From JACKHO01 sp041398745 (GTDB taxonomy: Bacteria; Planctomycetota; Planctomycetia; Planctomycetales; Planctomycetaceae): DNA of 64,000 bases. The stretch lies in NCBI GenBank assembly GCA_041398745.1, contig JAWKUB010000002.1:992001-1056000 (forward strand). The letters run 5' to 3'. The stretch's first letter is position 1; each line of letters opens with the position of its first letter. Position numbers and translations under genes: made by a program. Below the pieces are notes generated by a model, which saw only the letters and a list, made by a program, of their open reading frames with translations, had not been told where the DNA came from and searched no databases. This document shows, in pieces, positions 27,195 to 36,576 of the stretch.

Positions 27195-30100
27195 CTACGG
27201 CGTAGTAATTGTGCCGCCAGCAACCAGGCTGCCGAGGTTTGTGAAGACATCGGCGAGGATGTCGATGTCACCGCCAGCAGACACGGTTTTGCCAGATGTC
27301 AGCGTCAGCTTTCCACCGGTGTTGTTCCAATCGAAATTGCCGCCAATGGTCACGTTCCGCGTAATGAAGTTGTTCGCCGTCGACACCACGTTCAGGTTGC
27401 CAAGCGGATCTGTGTTCCCGATTTCACCGGCAAACACGGCACGACCAGCACCCGAATTCACGGACAAGTTGTGTGCCCCGTTGACAGTGCTGGTGAACTG
27501 CGTGAAGAACGCTGCGTCGTTTCCGGACATGATGGACACGTCAGCACTGAGTGTCACAGGACCAATGAACTGCACGTTGACGTCTGACGTTACGTCGCCT
27601 GCCAACTCAATACCATTGGCTCGGACGACAACCTTGTTAGCGGAAACTCCATTCAGCGACACTTCATTCGCCGTACTCGCACCAGACGAGTCAATTTGGA
27701 ATGAACCGGCACCGACGACGTCGCCAATGAAGTTCACCTCGTCGGCCGCACCGCCGTTACCACGAACGAGAATGTTAAATCCGTTCGCGGCGATGCCGCC
27801 ATCAACTAACAGGTCTGAACCGGCACCGACTTTGAACAGGACGTTCCCCGTCAGATTAACATTCCCGGCCAGGCGGATGCCGCCGGTCTGCGAGAAGACA
27901 CCACCGTTCAGTTGAATGTCATTAGCGGTCAAGTCGACATCTCCTTGTGCGGTAACCGCACCTGGAGAGTTGAACAGCAGAGACCCGGCATTCGCCGTGA
28001 AGGATGCAAATCCGTTGCCCACGCCGCCGGTGAAGTTCACAGTCGATCCAGGGGCACTTACTGACGTGTTGTTTAATCCCCACGGTGCCGTAACTTTTGG
28101 CGAACCAATGTTCCCCAGAATCGTCAACGTTCCACCTGCATTCAGTTTCTCAATGTTGACGTCACCGGTACCCAGCGGAACACCAATGCCTACGAACTGC
28201 AATGAATTATCCGCTCGCAGAGTCAACGAATCTGTCCCCTGCTGAATTGAGTCAGCCACGATGATGCTTTGACCAACAAGAACCAGCGGGGCCCCGACGT
28301 TAACACTGCCGGTGCCGAAATCGTTGTCGCCGTCTGAGCTAATTGTCAGTTGCGTCGTCAAACCTGAACCAATAGTCACCGACGCAAATCCGGGCTGAAT
28401 GAATTGCAGGTCGTCGGCATTGACATCTTGTGTTCCCGCCGTGTTCCGGCGAATTGTCAGGTTGCCATCGCCACCAATCGTACCCTGCGGGATGAAGTTA
28501 TCAGCGGTGAACGTTGCGTCGCCGCCGTTCACAGTGACGTTTTGCACCCGGACAATGTTTCCAGTGACTGACAGTCCGTTCGGTGGCGAGGCGTTGCCAA
28601 TGTCACCGTCCAGTTGGACGAGACCGCCGGAAACCATGAGGCCATGAGGACCATTGATGGTGCCGGTGGCAATTACAGTGGCTGTGCCGCCATTCACGTC
28701 GGAATTGCCAGCAAGCGTTACATCACCTTCCAGTCGGATGTTCTGGTTGTTGGTCGTAACTTGACCACCAAGCGTGATGTTTTCACTTCGCAGCAACACC
28801 TGACCACCGGCGTTCAAGATTGGACCGGCAATGTTAATGGTGTCGTTTCCTTCGCCAACATCGTTACGAACATCGAGTCCTTCTGGACCACCGTCTCGCA
28901 GGCTGTGAACCGTCAGCGTGTCGTTACCGATGTTCAGGTTCACAATGATGTTGTTGAACGCACCAACCGCCGTCGGGTCAAACTCGATGATGTTCGCTGC
29001 AGGGTTCAAATCGTTGCCAACCAGTCCACCCAGCGGATTCAGAGGAATAATATCCTCCAGAATGTAGTGGCCAGTGTTGGTGTCAAAGGTGATGTGCAGG
29101 TCGTTATGAACCGTTCCGTTGGCACCAATAATCAAGCTACCTGATCCCAACAGGTTGACGTTGGCTGGTGTCGTGGTGTCGAGTGGCACTTCGTCGTCGG
29201 TGACGTCAATGGTGTCAGCGCCGGCGATGAAGCCACCGGCAGAAGCCGTAATGGTGACAGTTTGCGTGCCGTCCAATACGGCGTCATCAACTCCAGTCAC
29301 CGTGAAGTTCGCCGACGCCTGACCATCGAGAATGGTCACTGACGCGGGGACAGTGCCTTCGGTCGCGTCGTTACTGGCTAGATTGACAATGAGGTTACCA
29401 ACCGTTGAACCGCTTCGTGTAACAGTGGCACTGCTGCTGCCTCCGTTTTCACTCATGGAGGCGAGGTTGATTGACACGGTCAACGTGTTCACTACAGCCG
29501 CAGTAAAACCGAGGTCGAGTGTTTCGTTGACATCACCACCTGGTTCAGTGCCGTAGTCGAGCGTAATCGCCGACGAGGCAACTCCGAAGCCAGCGACGGG
29601 GTCACCGTTGTCATCGTGGTCGACGTTGTTGTCCGGATCAACTGTGCCAGCAATGGAAGCGAGTGTCGCCAGTGGAGCACCGGTGACTTCGACAATGTAG
29701 TTGCCGGGCGCCAGGTTGGTGAACTCGTACCGACCATCTTCCGCGGCCATGTTGGACGTGGTGGTCGTGGCAATGGGGGCACCATCAGCACCGGTCAAGA
29801 CTCCGTCGCCATTGTCCAGGTAGAGGTTGACGGTCACACCGTTCAGACCCGTGTCTGTTCCCGACTGATAGGTCGTATTGGCATTTGCTTCCTGCCAGAC
29901 GGTACCACCCAGGGTGAGTGATTCGACTCCGGCGACGGTTGCATCGGCTGCACCACCAACCGCTGGGTCGTCGGTCAGGAAGTTGAATCCACCGTCAGCG
30001 GTGACCGTGCCTTGTGCTGAAATCGAATTCGGCAGGCCAGGACCGTTCGTGACGGTCGCCTGGAAGCGAACCTGGGTGCTCGAACCGAGTGGCAGGGTGC

Positions 30101-33100
30101 CGATGTTAATGGTACCGGTGTCGGTGCCGCCTCCAGGAGGAGCCACGGCTACGCTCAGAGCTTCTGAAGCTCCGGTCGATGTTCCTGCCGCGGCCACCAA
30201 ATCGGCGGTTGGATTGTGGCGGACTCCCAGCGAGAGTGCGGACCCCATGAGGCCATCAGCGGTGTGAGGCACGCCGAGGACGTGTCCGAATTCGTGCATG
30301 ACGACGGTCAGCAGGTCGACCTGATTCCCGTTCGAACCACCAGCGAATTCCGCATCGTCGGTAATTGAGCTGTCGATAAACCAGCCGAAGCCGCCGGCGT
30401 TGTCGTCAATGCGAATGGAATCGCCGACGTGAATACCGAGTAGCAGGCTGCCGAGAGAAGCAACGCTGACGTCCACAGCCTGGAGCTGAGCAATTTGAGC
30501 AGCCGAGGCACCAGCGGCAGCCCAGCGGGCGATCGCTTCCGCCACGGCGGCGTCGAGGTCGGACTGGCTGAGTCCCGTGCCGGGGACAGTCGGTTCCAGG
30601 ACGAACGAGCCACCATCAATTGAGACGGGTGGAGCGACGACCAGCGGGCTAGGCATGGTTGTGACAGCAGGTGCAATTGGCGAACCAACACCAAAATTGC
30701 CGGTGACAAACGCTGGATTCTCGGAAGCAGGGTTCTGAGCAGTGAGGAATGCGATGGCTGCGGCGGCATTTCCACCACCGAACGGTGCTGCCAAATTCAC
30801 AACGGAGGAATTGAGTTGTTGTAATTCAATGCCCGATCCACCAGAGCCGTCTGCGTCGGACTCGAACGTGTTCCCGGTGATTTGGGCGTTCACGCGGGCG
30901 TTGTTTGTTGCATTAATTCTCAGTCCCGAAACGAAGAAGAAGATGTCATCTGGGAGTGTGACGGTATTGTTGGTAATGGTCAGACTCAGGTCTGGGCCCG
31001 TCCCAGTTGGTCCCGTTTCTGAGGCAATAATGTCAATACCAATCGACCCTTCCGACCGGACGTCGACAACGTTATTCGAAATCAAAGCACGGGTCGTTCC
31101 ATTGGCAGCGCCACCGCTGCCAATGTCGTCGTGGTTCAGCAGCAGCAGTTGAACGCCATCAGCGTTGTTATTGGTAATGGTGGCATCCAAGAGGCCGCTG
31201 CTGTCGTTCTTGACGATGATGGCCGCTGGAGCAAACGGGAACACATTGGGTGTGTCGTCCGTGAAGTAGACGTTGTTGACCGTAATGTTTCCGGTCCCCG
31301 CGTTGTCGGTGTTCATGATAATCATGGCATCACCGGCGCCGGTTTCCAGGATGCGGGTGTTTTCGACAGTCAGCTGGATATCTGAACTCGTCCCTTCAGA
31401 AATGGCATGGATGGCATTCAGCTTGACATCATCGAAAATGGACTGGGTACCGGCACCGGCGGTTCCCGTCACCTTGGCCACAATATTCGCCGAGCCAGTG
31501 GCGATCAGCAGAATGGCCTGTGAACCAAACGCACTTCCCTTGTTGTCCTGGAATGTGGTGTTGTCGATGGTCAGGTCCGCAGAACCGGAGGAGTTTTGCA
31601 CTTCAACTCCGGACTCGTGAAACGCATCGAACAGGCTGCGACGAATGAAGTTGTCGCCTGCGAGCTGGCTGAAGAAGACGGCCGTCTCTTCATTGTCATT
31701 ACCGGCATTCAGCACCATCGAGTCGTTCATGACGAAGTTCGTCACACTGGTGCCGTCAACTCCGTCGTCACCGGTTTCTGCAATGGTAACGTTGTTAAGC
31801 GTCAGGTTTGTGACTGTCGTCGCGTGAATACCGTCGCCAACAATTGACACGTTCGCATCGGGGCCACTGGCGGATGTCGCCGCAGGGTTACCAATGGTCA
31901 TGTTCTGCAAGGTGATGTTATTCGAATTGGTCAGTAGAACTCCGTCGCCGGTCGTGTTTTGAATGATACCGCCCGAGTCGTTACCGCCTTGGGTGGCTGT
32001 TGATCCGTCACCCGTGACAGAAAAGCTCGTGGCGTTCACAGCATTAAGCACAATTCCGTTCGTTCCGCCGCTGGCTGAAACATTCGCGAACGACATGGTA
32101 CCGCCACCATTGTTCAGATTGATGGCCGTGCTTCCAACACCCATGGCACTGACCGACACGTTGTTGATTGTGGCGGAGCCGAAATTCAGTCCTGACAGAC
32201 CGGTTGCCCCAGTGGCCGAAATGTTGAGGCCACGAACTGTGTTGTTCGAGGCAAGGGTTACGACGTTTCCGGCCCCGGGGGCGAGTGTCGGAGCGGTTCC
32301 GGGGGCGATGAGCTGCGTGTTGACCCCATTGAGAATGGCACTCAGTCCCACACCTTCACCAATGAGGGACTGGTTGTTTTCCAATGTAATACTGTCGGTC
32401 GTTGAGCCAGCGCCGCTGAAAACGAAAATGGTGTCGCCCGGGGCGTCGGGATCAGCTCCTCCCGCATCGAGTTCAGCAAAATCGTCGAATGGATTGCTGA
32501 ACGAACCATCACCGCCGCCGCCAGCCGTATTATCGACGTACCAGACCATACCGCCAATGGTGAACGTCACGGTGCCGGTGCTGATGAGCCCGTCGCTGTC
32601 GGTGACCTCGTACTGGAAGATGTCGGTTCCGTTTGTTCCGGCAGCGGGCGTATAGGTGAAACTGCCGTCGGCGTTGGCGACGAGCGTCCCGTTGTTGGCG
32701 GTACCACCGATGTCTGTCGTTCCGGTAACGGTGAAGGCGCCCCCGGCGTCGATGTCGGCGTCGTTACTTAAAAGGCCGCCCCCAACGGCAACCGTCCGGG
32801 GCGTATTACCCAGGATGTCGTAGTTATCCGCAAAGGCCGCGACACCAATTTTCGTGGACCCGCCGACGAAAGTCGTGTTGGCATCGAGCGGGTCGGTCAA
32901 CTGCACGTTCGTGGCGTTGGTGTCACCCGTGTTGGAAATGGTCGCGAGGTAGGTAATGCCGTCACCTGCCTGTACGGTACCGACGACCTGGTCATCCAGA
33001 GTGGCTCCGAGGACAGCGGCCAACAGCGTGCGGTCTTCGAGCATTTCCGACTGCGTTTGTGACCACGCAGATGCCAGTCGCTGGCGTCGGCGATTGGCCA

Positions 33101-33203
33101 TGAAGTTCAGTCGACGTTGACGCCCCTTGAGCAGGCTCGCCAACCAGACAGAAAACGAATTTGCGAGGCGGGAGAATGTTCCGAATGGTCCAAACGTTTG
33201 CAT
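27195..33203 (-). CDS. Giant surface protein with beta-helix, embedded metzincin site, SdrD-like and Calx-beta domains
   Basis: 2002 residues; GGAG lies five bases before the ATG at 33203. The N-terminus has basic stretches and the LEPR-XLL-like EMLEDRTLLAA (53-63). Blocks in order: DUF11-like repeat (64-120), cadherin/VCBS-like sandwich (125-217), right-handed beta-helix (218-880), a metzincin-type zinc site H970-E-F-G-H-V-L-G-V-P-H980 followed by a possible Met-turn (GLMG), an SdrD B-like domain (about 1090-1200), a Calx-beta domain (1240-1340), then about 650 residues of beta-solenoid repeats (LTANDIQLNGG type). Likely exported and surface-bound, perhaps with protease activity. It lies immediately downstream of the tail-collar operon. 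Activity is inference. Confidence 0.87.
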   Translation of the reverse strand: MQTFGPFGTFSRLANSFSVWLASLLKGRQRRLNFMANRRRQRLASAWSQTQSEMLEDRTLLAAVLGATLDDQVVGTVQAGDGITYLATISNTGDTNATNVQLTDPLDANTTFVGGSTKIGVAAFADNYDILGNTPRTVAVGGGLLSNDADIDAGGAFTVTGTTDIGGTANNGTLVANADGSFTYTPAAGTNGTDIFQYEVTDSDGLISTGTVTFTIGGMVWYVDNTAGGGGDGSFSNPFDDFAELDAGGADPDAPGDTIFVFSGAGSTTDSITLENNQSLIGEGVGLSAILNGVNTQLIAPGTAPTLAPGAGNVVTLASNNTVRGLNISATGATGLSGLNFGSATINNVSVSAMGVGSTAINLNNGGGTMSFANVSASGGTNGIVLNAVNATSFSVTGDGSTATQGGNDSGGIIQNTTGDGVLLTNSNNITLQNMTIGNPAATSASGPDANVSIVGDGIHATTVTNLTLNNVTIAETGDDGVDGTSVTNFVMNDSMVLNAGNDNEETAVFFSQLAGDNFIRRSLFDAFHESGVEVQNSSGSADLTIDNTTFQDNKGSAFGSQAILLIATGSANIVAKVTGTAGAGTQSIFDDVKLNAIHAISEGTSSDIQLTVENTRILETGAGDAMIIMNTDNAGTGNITVNNVYFTDDTPNVFPFAPAAIIVKNDSSGLLDATITNNNADGVQLLLLNHDDIGSGGAANGTTRALISNNVVDVRSEGSIGIDIIASETGPTGTGPDLSLTITNNTVTLPDDIFFFVSGLRINATNNARVNAQITGNTFESDADGSGGSGIELQQLNSSVVNLAAPFGGGNAAAAIAFLTAQNPASENPAFVTGNFGVGSPIAPAVTTMPSPLVVAPPVSIDGGSFVLEPTVPGTGLSQSDLDAAVAEAIARWAAAGASAAQIAQLQAVDVSVASLGSLLLGIHVGDSIRIDDNAGGFGWFIDSSITDDAEFAGGSNGNQVDLLTVVMHEFGHVLGVPHTADGLMGSALSLGVRHNPTADLVAAAGTSTGASEALSVAVAPPGGGTDTGTINIGTLPLGSSTQVRFQATVTNGPGLPNSISAQGTVTADGGFNFLTDDPAVGGAADATVAGVESLTLGGTVWQEANANTTYQSGTDTGLNGVTVNLYLDNGDGVLTGADGAPIATTTTSNMAAEDGRYEFTNLAPGNYIVEVTGAPLATLASIAGTVDPDNNVDHDDNGDPVAGFGVASSAITLDYGTEPGGDVNETLDLGFTAAVVNTLTVSINLASMSENGGSSSATVTRSGSTVGNLIVNLASNDATEGTVPASVTILDGQASANFTVTGVDDAVLDGTQTVTITASAGGFIAGADTIDVTDDEVPLDTTTPANVNLLGSGSLIIGANGTVHNDLHITFDTNTGHYILEDIIPLNPLGGLVGNDLNPAANIIEFDPTAVGAFNNIIVNLNIGNDTLTVHSLRDGGPEGLDVRNDVGEGNDTINIAGPILNAGGQVLLRSENITLGGQVTTNNQNIRLEGDVTLAGNSDVNGGTATVIATGTINGPHGLMVSGGLVQLDGDIGNASPPNGLSVTGNIVRVQNVTVNGGDATFTADNFIPQGTIGGDGNLTIRRNTAGTQDVNADDLQFIQPGFASVTIGSGLTTQLTISSDGDNDFGTGSVNVGAPLVLVGQSIIVADSIQQGTDSLTLRADNSLQFVGIGVPLGTGDVNIEKLNAGGTLTILGNIGSPKVTAPWGLNNTSVSAPGSTVNFTGGVGNGFASFTANAGSLLFNSPGAVTAQGDVDLTANDIQLNGGVFSQTGGIRLAGNVNLTGNVLFKVGAGSDLLVDGGIAANGFNILVRGNGGAADEVNFIGDVVGAGSFQIDSSGASTANEVSLNGVSANKVVVRANGIELAGDVTSDVNVQFIGPVTLSADVSIMSGNDAAFFTQFTSTVNGAHNLSVNSGAGRAVFAGEIGNTDPLGNLNVVSTANNFITRNVTIGGNFDWNNTGGKLTLTSGKTVSAGGDIDILADVFTNLGSLVAGGTITTP

Positions 33204-33488
33204 GACTACTCCAGGAGTGGGGATTTTCTAAGCCCGTTTGTGAGCAAGGCGAGTCCAGGGGAAAAACTTGGTATGCCGTCGTAGCGAGCCCCAAAAGCCC
33301 TGATATTCGGCAACTACTGTGCATACTTCGCACACAGCCTATTCTTCGTCGGCACCGCAGGCAAAGGGGATGTGTGTAAAATTGAGTCAAATACGAAAAG
33401 TGTGCAGCTTGCAGTTTGGCGCATGAGTGCAAAGAAAAAGCCTCACATTCATTGCAACCGACACAATCGCTACATTCATTCGTTTCGC
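33204..33488. other. Promoter region of the giant surface-protein gene
   Basis: 285 bases between the collar-operon terminator and the giant gene. No gene. A small hairpin (TGTGC/GCACA) is present. The giant gene must be transcribed from here, since a strong terminator separates it from the collar genes, but no consensus -35/-10 pair was found. Confidence 0.4.
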
Positions 33489-33525
33489 AAAAAAAGGTCG
33501 CCAGCCAACGGTTGACTGGCGACCT
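33489..33525 (-). terminator. Intrinsic terminator of the tail-collar operon
   Basis: Perfect 10-bp stem 33495-33504 / 33516-33525 with an 11-base loop. On the minus strand it is followed by seven T residues (A-run at 33489-33495 on the plus strand). It lies 17 bases after the stop of the last collar gene. Confidence 0.88.
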
Positions 33526-33541
33526 AGGGTGGCGTCACACG

Positions 33542-34066
33542 CTAGCCGCGGGATGGATAGATTCCCTGCAGTGCAATGATGTAGTACATCGAAATGTAGG
33601 GCATCATATTATTGTGCGCCTGGCTGCCACCGGCATTTGGCAGGGGAGCCAGTGCAGAGTTTGCAGAAGCGGTGTTAGCTGTGTAAAGCAAAGTCGCCGC
33701 CTGACCACCACCTGCGAGGTAGTTACCGCCAGGATCGTCGTCATTTCCGGGTGACAGAGTCACAGTTGCCGAATGCGTATGCTGCGGCATTTGATTGACG
33801 TTGAGGGTAACCGTCTCGCTTCCACCGGTTTGGCCCCATTGTCTGGGGGTCAACCCGGGGCCATTTCCAGGCCCCATGGGGGCACGTCCTTTGAGATTGG
33901 GAAGGCCGAAAGTTGTGCGACCGTCGCCACCATACGTGGTGCCGAGAAGTGAGAACAAGGCTGTATTCTGGGCAATGGGCAGAAGTTGCCCTTCGCAGAA
34001 TGCCCATCCCCGCGGGGCAAAGTTTCCGGCAAATATCTTTACTTCAGCAATAAAGGGGTCAGACAT
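33542..34066 (-). CDS. Tail-collar domain protein (MdpB-like), third of three
   Basis: 174 residues; AAGGA precedes the ATG. The N-terminal 60 residues are the phage tail collar domain: FAGNFAPRGWAFCEGQLLPI, then LFSLLGTTYGGDGRTTFGLP. The middle (LTPRQWGQTGGSETVTLNVN, MPQHTH) and the C-terminal end (SMYYIIALQGIYPSRG) are also shared with the two upstream paralogues, while the region at 100-150 differs. Collar-domain proteins of this type (microcystin-dependent protein family) occur outside phages and often in tandem. No signal peptide. Role unknown; assembly into a trimeric fibre-like particle is inferred from the domain. Confidence 0.88.
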   Translation of the reverse strand: MSDPFIAEVKIFAGNFAPRGWAFCEGQLLPIAQNTALFSLLGTTYGGDGRTTFGLPNLKGRAPMGPGNGPGLTPRQWGQTGGSETVTLNVNQMPQHTHSATVTLSPGNDDDPGGNYLAGGGQAATLLYTANTASANSALAPLPNAGGSQAHNNMMPYISMYYIIALQGIYPSRG

Positions 34067-34102
34067 ATTTGCTGTCCTTTTGGTAGGTAAATGGAATGAA
34101 GG

Positions 34103-34627
34103 CTATGTTCGTGACGGATAGATTCCGACCAGCGCAATAATGAAGTAGATGCACAAGAACGGTTGCATGTTCGAATGCGGCTGACTTCCGCCCATATTGG
34201 TAATCGTGGCTGGGGCGAGCGTTCGCAGCGAAGCAGGATTCGGAGACTGGAAATACATTCCGCCAGAAACTTGAGCCGGACGCCCGTTGGCAACTTCCGG
34301 CTCTTGTCCAGATTCCGTGAATCCCTGAGCCGGATGGTTATGGTTCGGGATTTGATTGACGGTCAACGTCACATTTTCCTGCCCACTTTTGGCACCCTGG
34401 CGTACCTCAGTGAGTCCAGGACCCGTTCCCATGTGAACGGGTACCCGACCACGCAGGTCCGGCAGTCCGAAGGTCGTACGACCGTCGCCACCGTAAATGG
34501 TGCCAAGCAGGCTGAAAAGTGCATCATTTTGAGAGACAGCTAATAACTGCCCATCACACAACGCCCACCCTCGCGGAGCGAAATTTCCGGCGAATATACG
34601 AATTTCGCCAACAAATGGTGTAGCCAT
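34103..34627 (-). CDS. Tail-collar domain protein (MdpB-like), second of three
   Basis: 174 residues; GAGGAT precedes the ATG at 34627. It has the same design as its neighbours: collar domain (FAGNFAPRGWALCDGQLLAV, LFSLLGTIYGGDGRTTFGLP), an NVTLTVNQIPNHNHP segment and a hydrophobic C-terminus ending in GIYPSRT. The stretch at about 110-150 is distinct (TESGQEPEVANGRPAQVSGG), so this copy has its own predicted exposed loop. Gap to the next gene is 36 bases. Role unknown. Confidence 0.88.
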   Translation of the reverse strand: MATPFVGEIRIFAGNFAPRGWALCDGQLLAVSQNDALFSLLGTIYGGDGRTTFGLPDLRGRVPVHMGTGPGLTEVRQGAKSGQENVTLTVNQIPNHNHPAQGFTESGQEPEVANGRPAQVSGGMYFQSPNPASLRTLAPATITNMGGSQPHSNMQPFLCIYFIIALVGIYPSRT

Positions 34628-34665
34628 GGTTTATCCTCGTTTGTGCAAAATGTCTGGGAGTTGGA

Positions 34666-35169
34666 CTAGTTACGCGACGGGAAGAGTCCCTGCAGAGCAA
34701 TGCAGAACGCTAGCCCGAGGTAGGGCTGGCGGTTGTCGTGGGCCTGTCCACCACCGACATTGCTAATGGTTGCCGCGTTCAGGGGCGCTTCAGTTCCCGA
34801 AGTGCGATACGCTGGAACAGTTGCCGTACCAAGGTACCCCTGGGCCGCAGCATTTCTTGCGGTTGCCGGGTCGGTTGTGCCTTGGAATGGATGGGTGTGC
34901 TGCGGCAGTTCGTTGGCAGTCAACGTGTGGGTTTCCTCGCCCCCTTTTTGTCCCTGAGGGTGTGCACCATCGACACTAATTGCGGTACGACCCCTCAAGT
35001 CAGGCAGCGCGAACGTTGTTCGTCCGTCGCCGCCGTAGGTTGTGCCGAGAAGCGAGTACAGCGACTGATTCTGGTTAATGGGCAGAATTTGACCGTCGCA
35101 AAACGCCCAGCCGCGTGGTGCGAATGTGAATCCGACGATTTTGACTTCCGCCAGGAATGGTTCTGACAT
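34666..35169 (-). CDS. Tail-collar domain protein (MdpB-like), first of three
   Basis: 167 residues; AGGAG lies nine bases before the ATG at 35169. The collar domain (FTFAPRGWAFCDGQILPINQ, LYSLLGTTYGGDGRTTFALP) is well conserved. It is followed by THTLTANELPQHTHP and the C-terminal IALQGLFPSRN. The glycine-rich middle found in the other two copies is shorter here. Transcribed first of the three; the upstream gene is the Tat-signal DUF6916 protein, 49 bases away. Confidence 0.88.
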   Translation of the reverse strand: MSEPFLAEVKIVGFTFAPRGWAFCDGQILPINQNQSLYSLLGTTYGGDGRTTFALPDLRGRTAISVDGAHPQGQKGGEETHTLTANELPQHTHPFQGTTDPATARNAAAQGYLGTATVPAYRTSGTEAPLNAATISNVGGGQAHDNRQPYLGLAFCIALQGLFPSRN

Positions 35170-35218
35170 GAATTCTTTCTCCTGTAAGGGAGTTTATTGA
35201 TAGTGAAAACAGGGAGAT

Positions 35219-35620
35219 CTACGCGAAAACGGCTTCAAACTCGACCGAGCCGCTGCCCGCACGCCCGACTCGGTGAAGGAACAGTGAAACTGTCCCCAAT
35301 TCCGGGTGTGCGACTTCAAACTCGCCGTTCTCGGCGAATGTATTCGCAGTTGTAAACAGGAGAGAAAATGGTGTTCTCAGTGAGACAGGATGCTCGTTGC
35401 TCCGCTGTGCCGACTGCACTTCGCTCAGCGTCAGTTCGCCAACGGCAGAACCTTGGCGCGCACTGAAGCTGGAACCAACCAACTTCGTGTACTTTTGGAT
35501 TTCCGCTTCGCTTTGAATGGACGCGGCAATGGCGGCACCATCCGAAACAACAGCAGCACCCGCCACACCGGCGGCAGCCGCTAGTGCACCACGACGGGAA
35601 ATCAACATGGGGTCTTTCAC
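35219..35620 (-). CDS. DUF6916 protein with Tat-type signal
   Basis: 133 residues from a GTG at 35620, chosen because GAGGAG sits six bases upstream; the ATG five codons in is the alternative. The N-terminus has the twin-arginine SRRGAL followed by an Ala/Gly/Val-rich hydrophobic stretch, so Tat export is likely. The rest (FSARQGSAVGELTLSEVQSA, then FEVAHPELGTVSLFLHRVG) matches the small beta-rich DUF6916 fold and resembles the protein at 36223-36540 (HPTLGELALFLVPV). Function unknown. Confidence 0.78.
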   Translation of the reverse strand: MKDPMLISRRGALAAAAGVAGAAVVSDGAAIAASIQSEAEIQKYTKLVGSSFSARQGSAVGELTLSEVQSAQRSNEHPVSLRTPFSLLFTTANTFAENGEFEVAHPELGTVSLFLHRVGRAGSGSVEFEAVFA

Positions 35621-35705
35621 AGATCGCTCCTCATTGAAGTTGGACAGAAAGGGACAGTTGCAGAGCGAATAGAAAACTCGCTCTGCAGAAACATATTCGT
35701 TGAAT

Positions 35706-36206
35706 TCAGTCTTCACCTGCCTCAGCGGAGGGATCCCACCGCATGAGATGGTAAACTCCCGTGTCGTCGACTTTTTTGAATCCGAGTCGCTTGTACAAAC
35801 GCTGAGCAGGATTGTTTCCCTCGACATGGATGGTGACTGCTTTTCCAGTCGAACGCCCCTCGTCGAGAATGGATTGCATAATTTGCCCGCCAATTCCCTG
35901 GCCGCGACTCTGAGGCATTAAAGCAATATCGATGATGCGGAGTTGATCGTCCCAACGATCCAGATACAGCCGCCCAATGGACTGGCCATCAAGTTCAATG
36001 ACGTCGAACGCAGCTGACGAGTATTCCTTCATGTAGTGCGCATGCTGTGCTTCAAACTGCATTTTCAAAAAGGCAGCTTTGTCGTCGTCCGACCAGGGGA
36101 CGGGGCGGAGTTCCTCTTCGCGAGTGCTGGCATAGAGGTTGAACAGAAACTGCTGGTCAGAGTCCTGAATGGGTCGAAAAACAATTCTGTCCAGCACTGC
36201 AGTCAT
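35706..36206 (-). CDS. GNAT-family N-acetyltransferase
   Basis: 166 residues. The acetyl-CoA binding signature is present in MPQSRGQGIGGQIMQ (R/Q-x-x-G-x-G/A pattern), with HVEGNNPAQRLYKRLGFKKV typical of the GNAT C-terminal part. The enzyme transfers an acetyl group to an amine; its target is not known. It sits between the two DUF6916 genes, 16 bases after the first and 85 before the second, so it is probably part of the operon and might modify one of its products. Cytoplasmic. Confidence 0.88.
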   Translation of the reverse strand: MTAVLDRIVFRPIQDSDQQFLFNLYASTREEELRPVPWSDDDKAAFLKMQFEAQHAHYMKEYSSAAFDVIELDGQSIGRLYLDRWDDQLRIIDIALMPQSRGQGIGGQIMQSILDEGRSTGKAVTIHVEGNNPAQRLYKRLGFKKVDDTGVYHLMRWDPSAEAGED

Positions 36207-36222
36207 CCGTTCTTTTCATTCC

Positions 36223-36540
36223 CTACTGGCCGACACCGTTGATAATGGCTTCCATTTCTATGCGTCCCTGCCGCGAATTGACAGGCACCAGGAACAAGGC
36301 AAGTTCTCCCAGAGTGGGATGATTGAGGTGGTACACCTCTTGCCGCAGCTCGACATTTTCTGGCCCAAGAAACAGCAGCGAATACCGGGAGCAGTCTTCG
36401 GGGGCAACTGGCGCATCCGAGAAGGGATCTTTCAACACCTTGGCCTCCGATAATTCGAATGCCACGCCGTCTCCGTCTTTTAAGAAGAAGGAAGAACCAA
36501 CAAGGGGTGAAAAAGCAGCTAATTTGGGAAGTTCCGACAT
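36223..36540 (-). CDS. DUF6916 protein, cytoplasmic form
   Basis: 105 residues from the ATG at 36540. There is no signal peptide. The sequence FSPLVGSSFFLKDGDGVAFEL, then RYSLLFLGPENVELRQEVYHL and HPTLGELALFLVPV, parallels the exported paralogue at 35219-35620 (SLLFTTANTF and HPELGTVSLFLHRV). First gene of the presumed operon, with a promoter candidate about 37 bases upstream. Function unknown; the existence of one exported and one cytoplasmic copy is notable. Confidence 0.78.
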   Translation of the reverse strand: MSELPKLAAFSPLVGSSFFLKDGDGVAFELSEAKVLKDPFSDAPVAPEDCSRYSLLFLGPENVELRQEVYHLNHPTLGELALFLVPVNSRQGRIEMEAIINGVGQ

Positions 36541-36576
36541 GCGCAAAGCCTAGGGGGTGTTTCACATTCGAACACC

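Noticed and set aside
31963..32655. 230-codon plus-strand frame inside the giant gene (also 27181-27915)
   Set aside because: Ala/Pro/Ser/Thr-rich translation of the antisense of beta-helix repeats; no independent evidence.
33542..35169. Collar genes as a prophage remnant
   Set aside because: No other phage genes, integrase or attachment sites nearby, and the operon includes DUF6916 and GNAT genes with intact reading frames and its own terminator.
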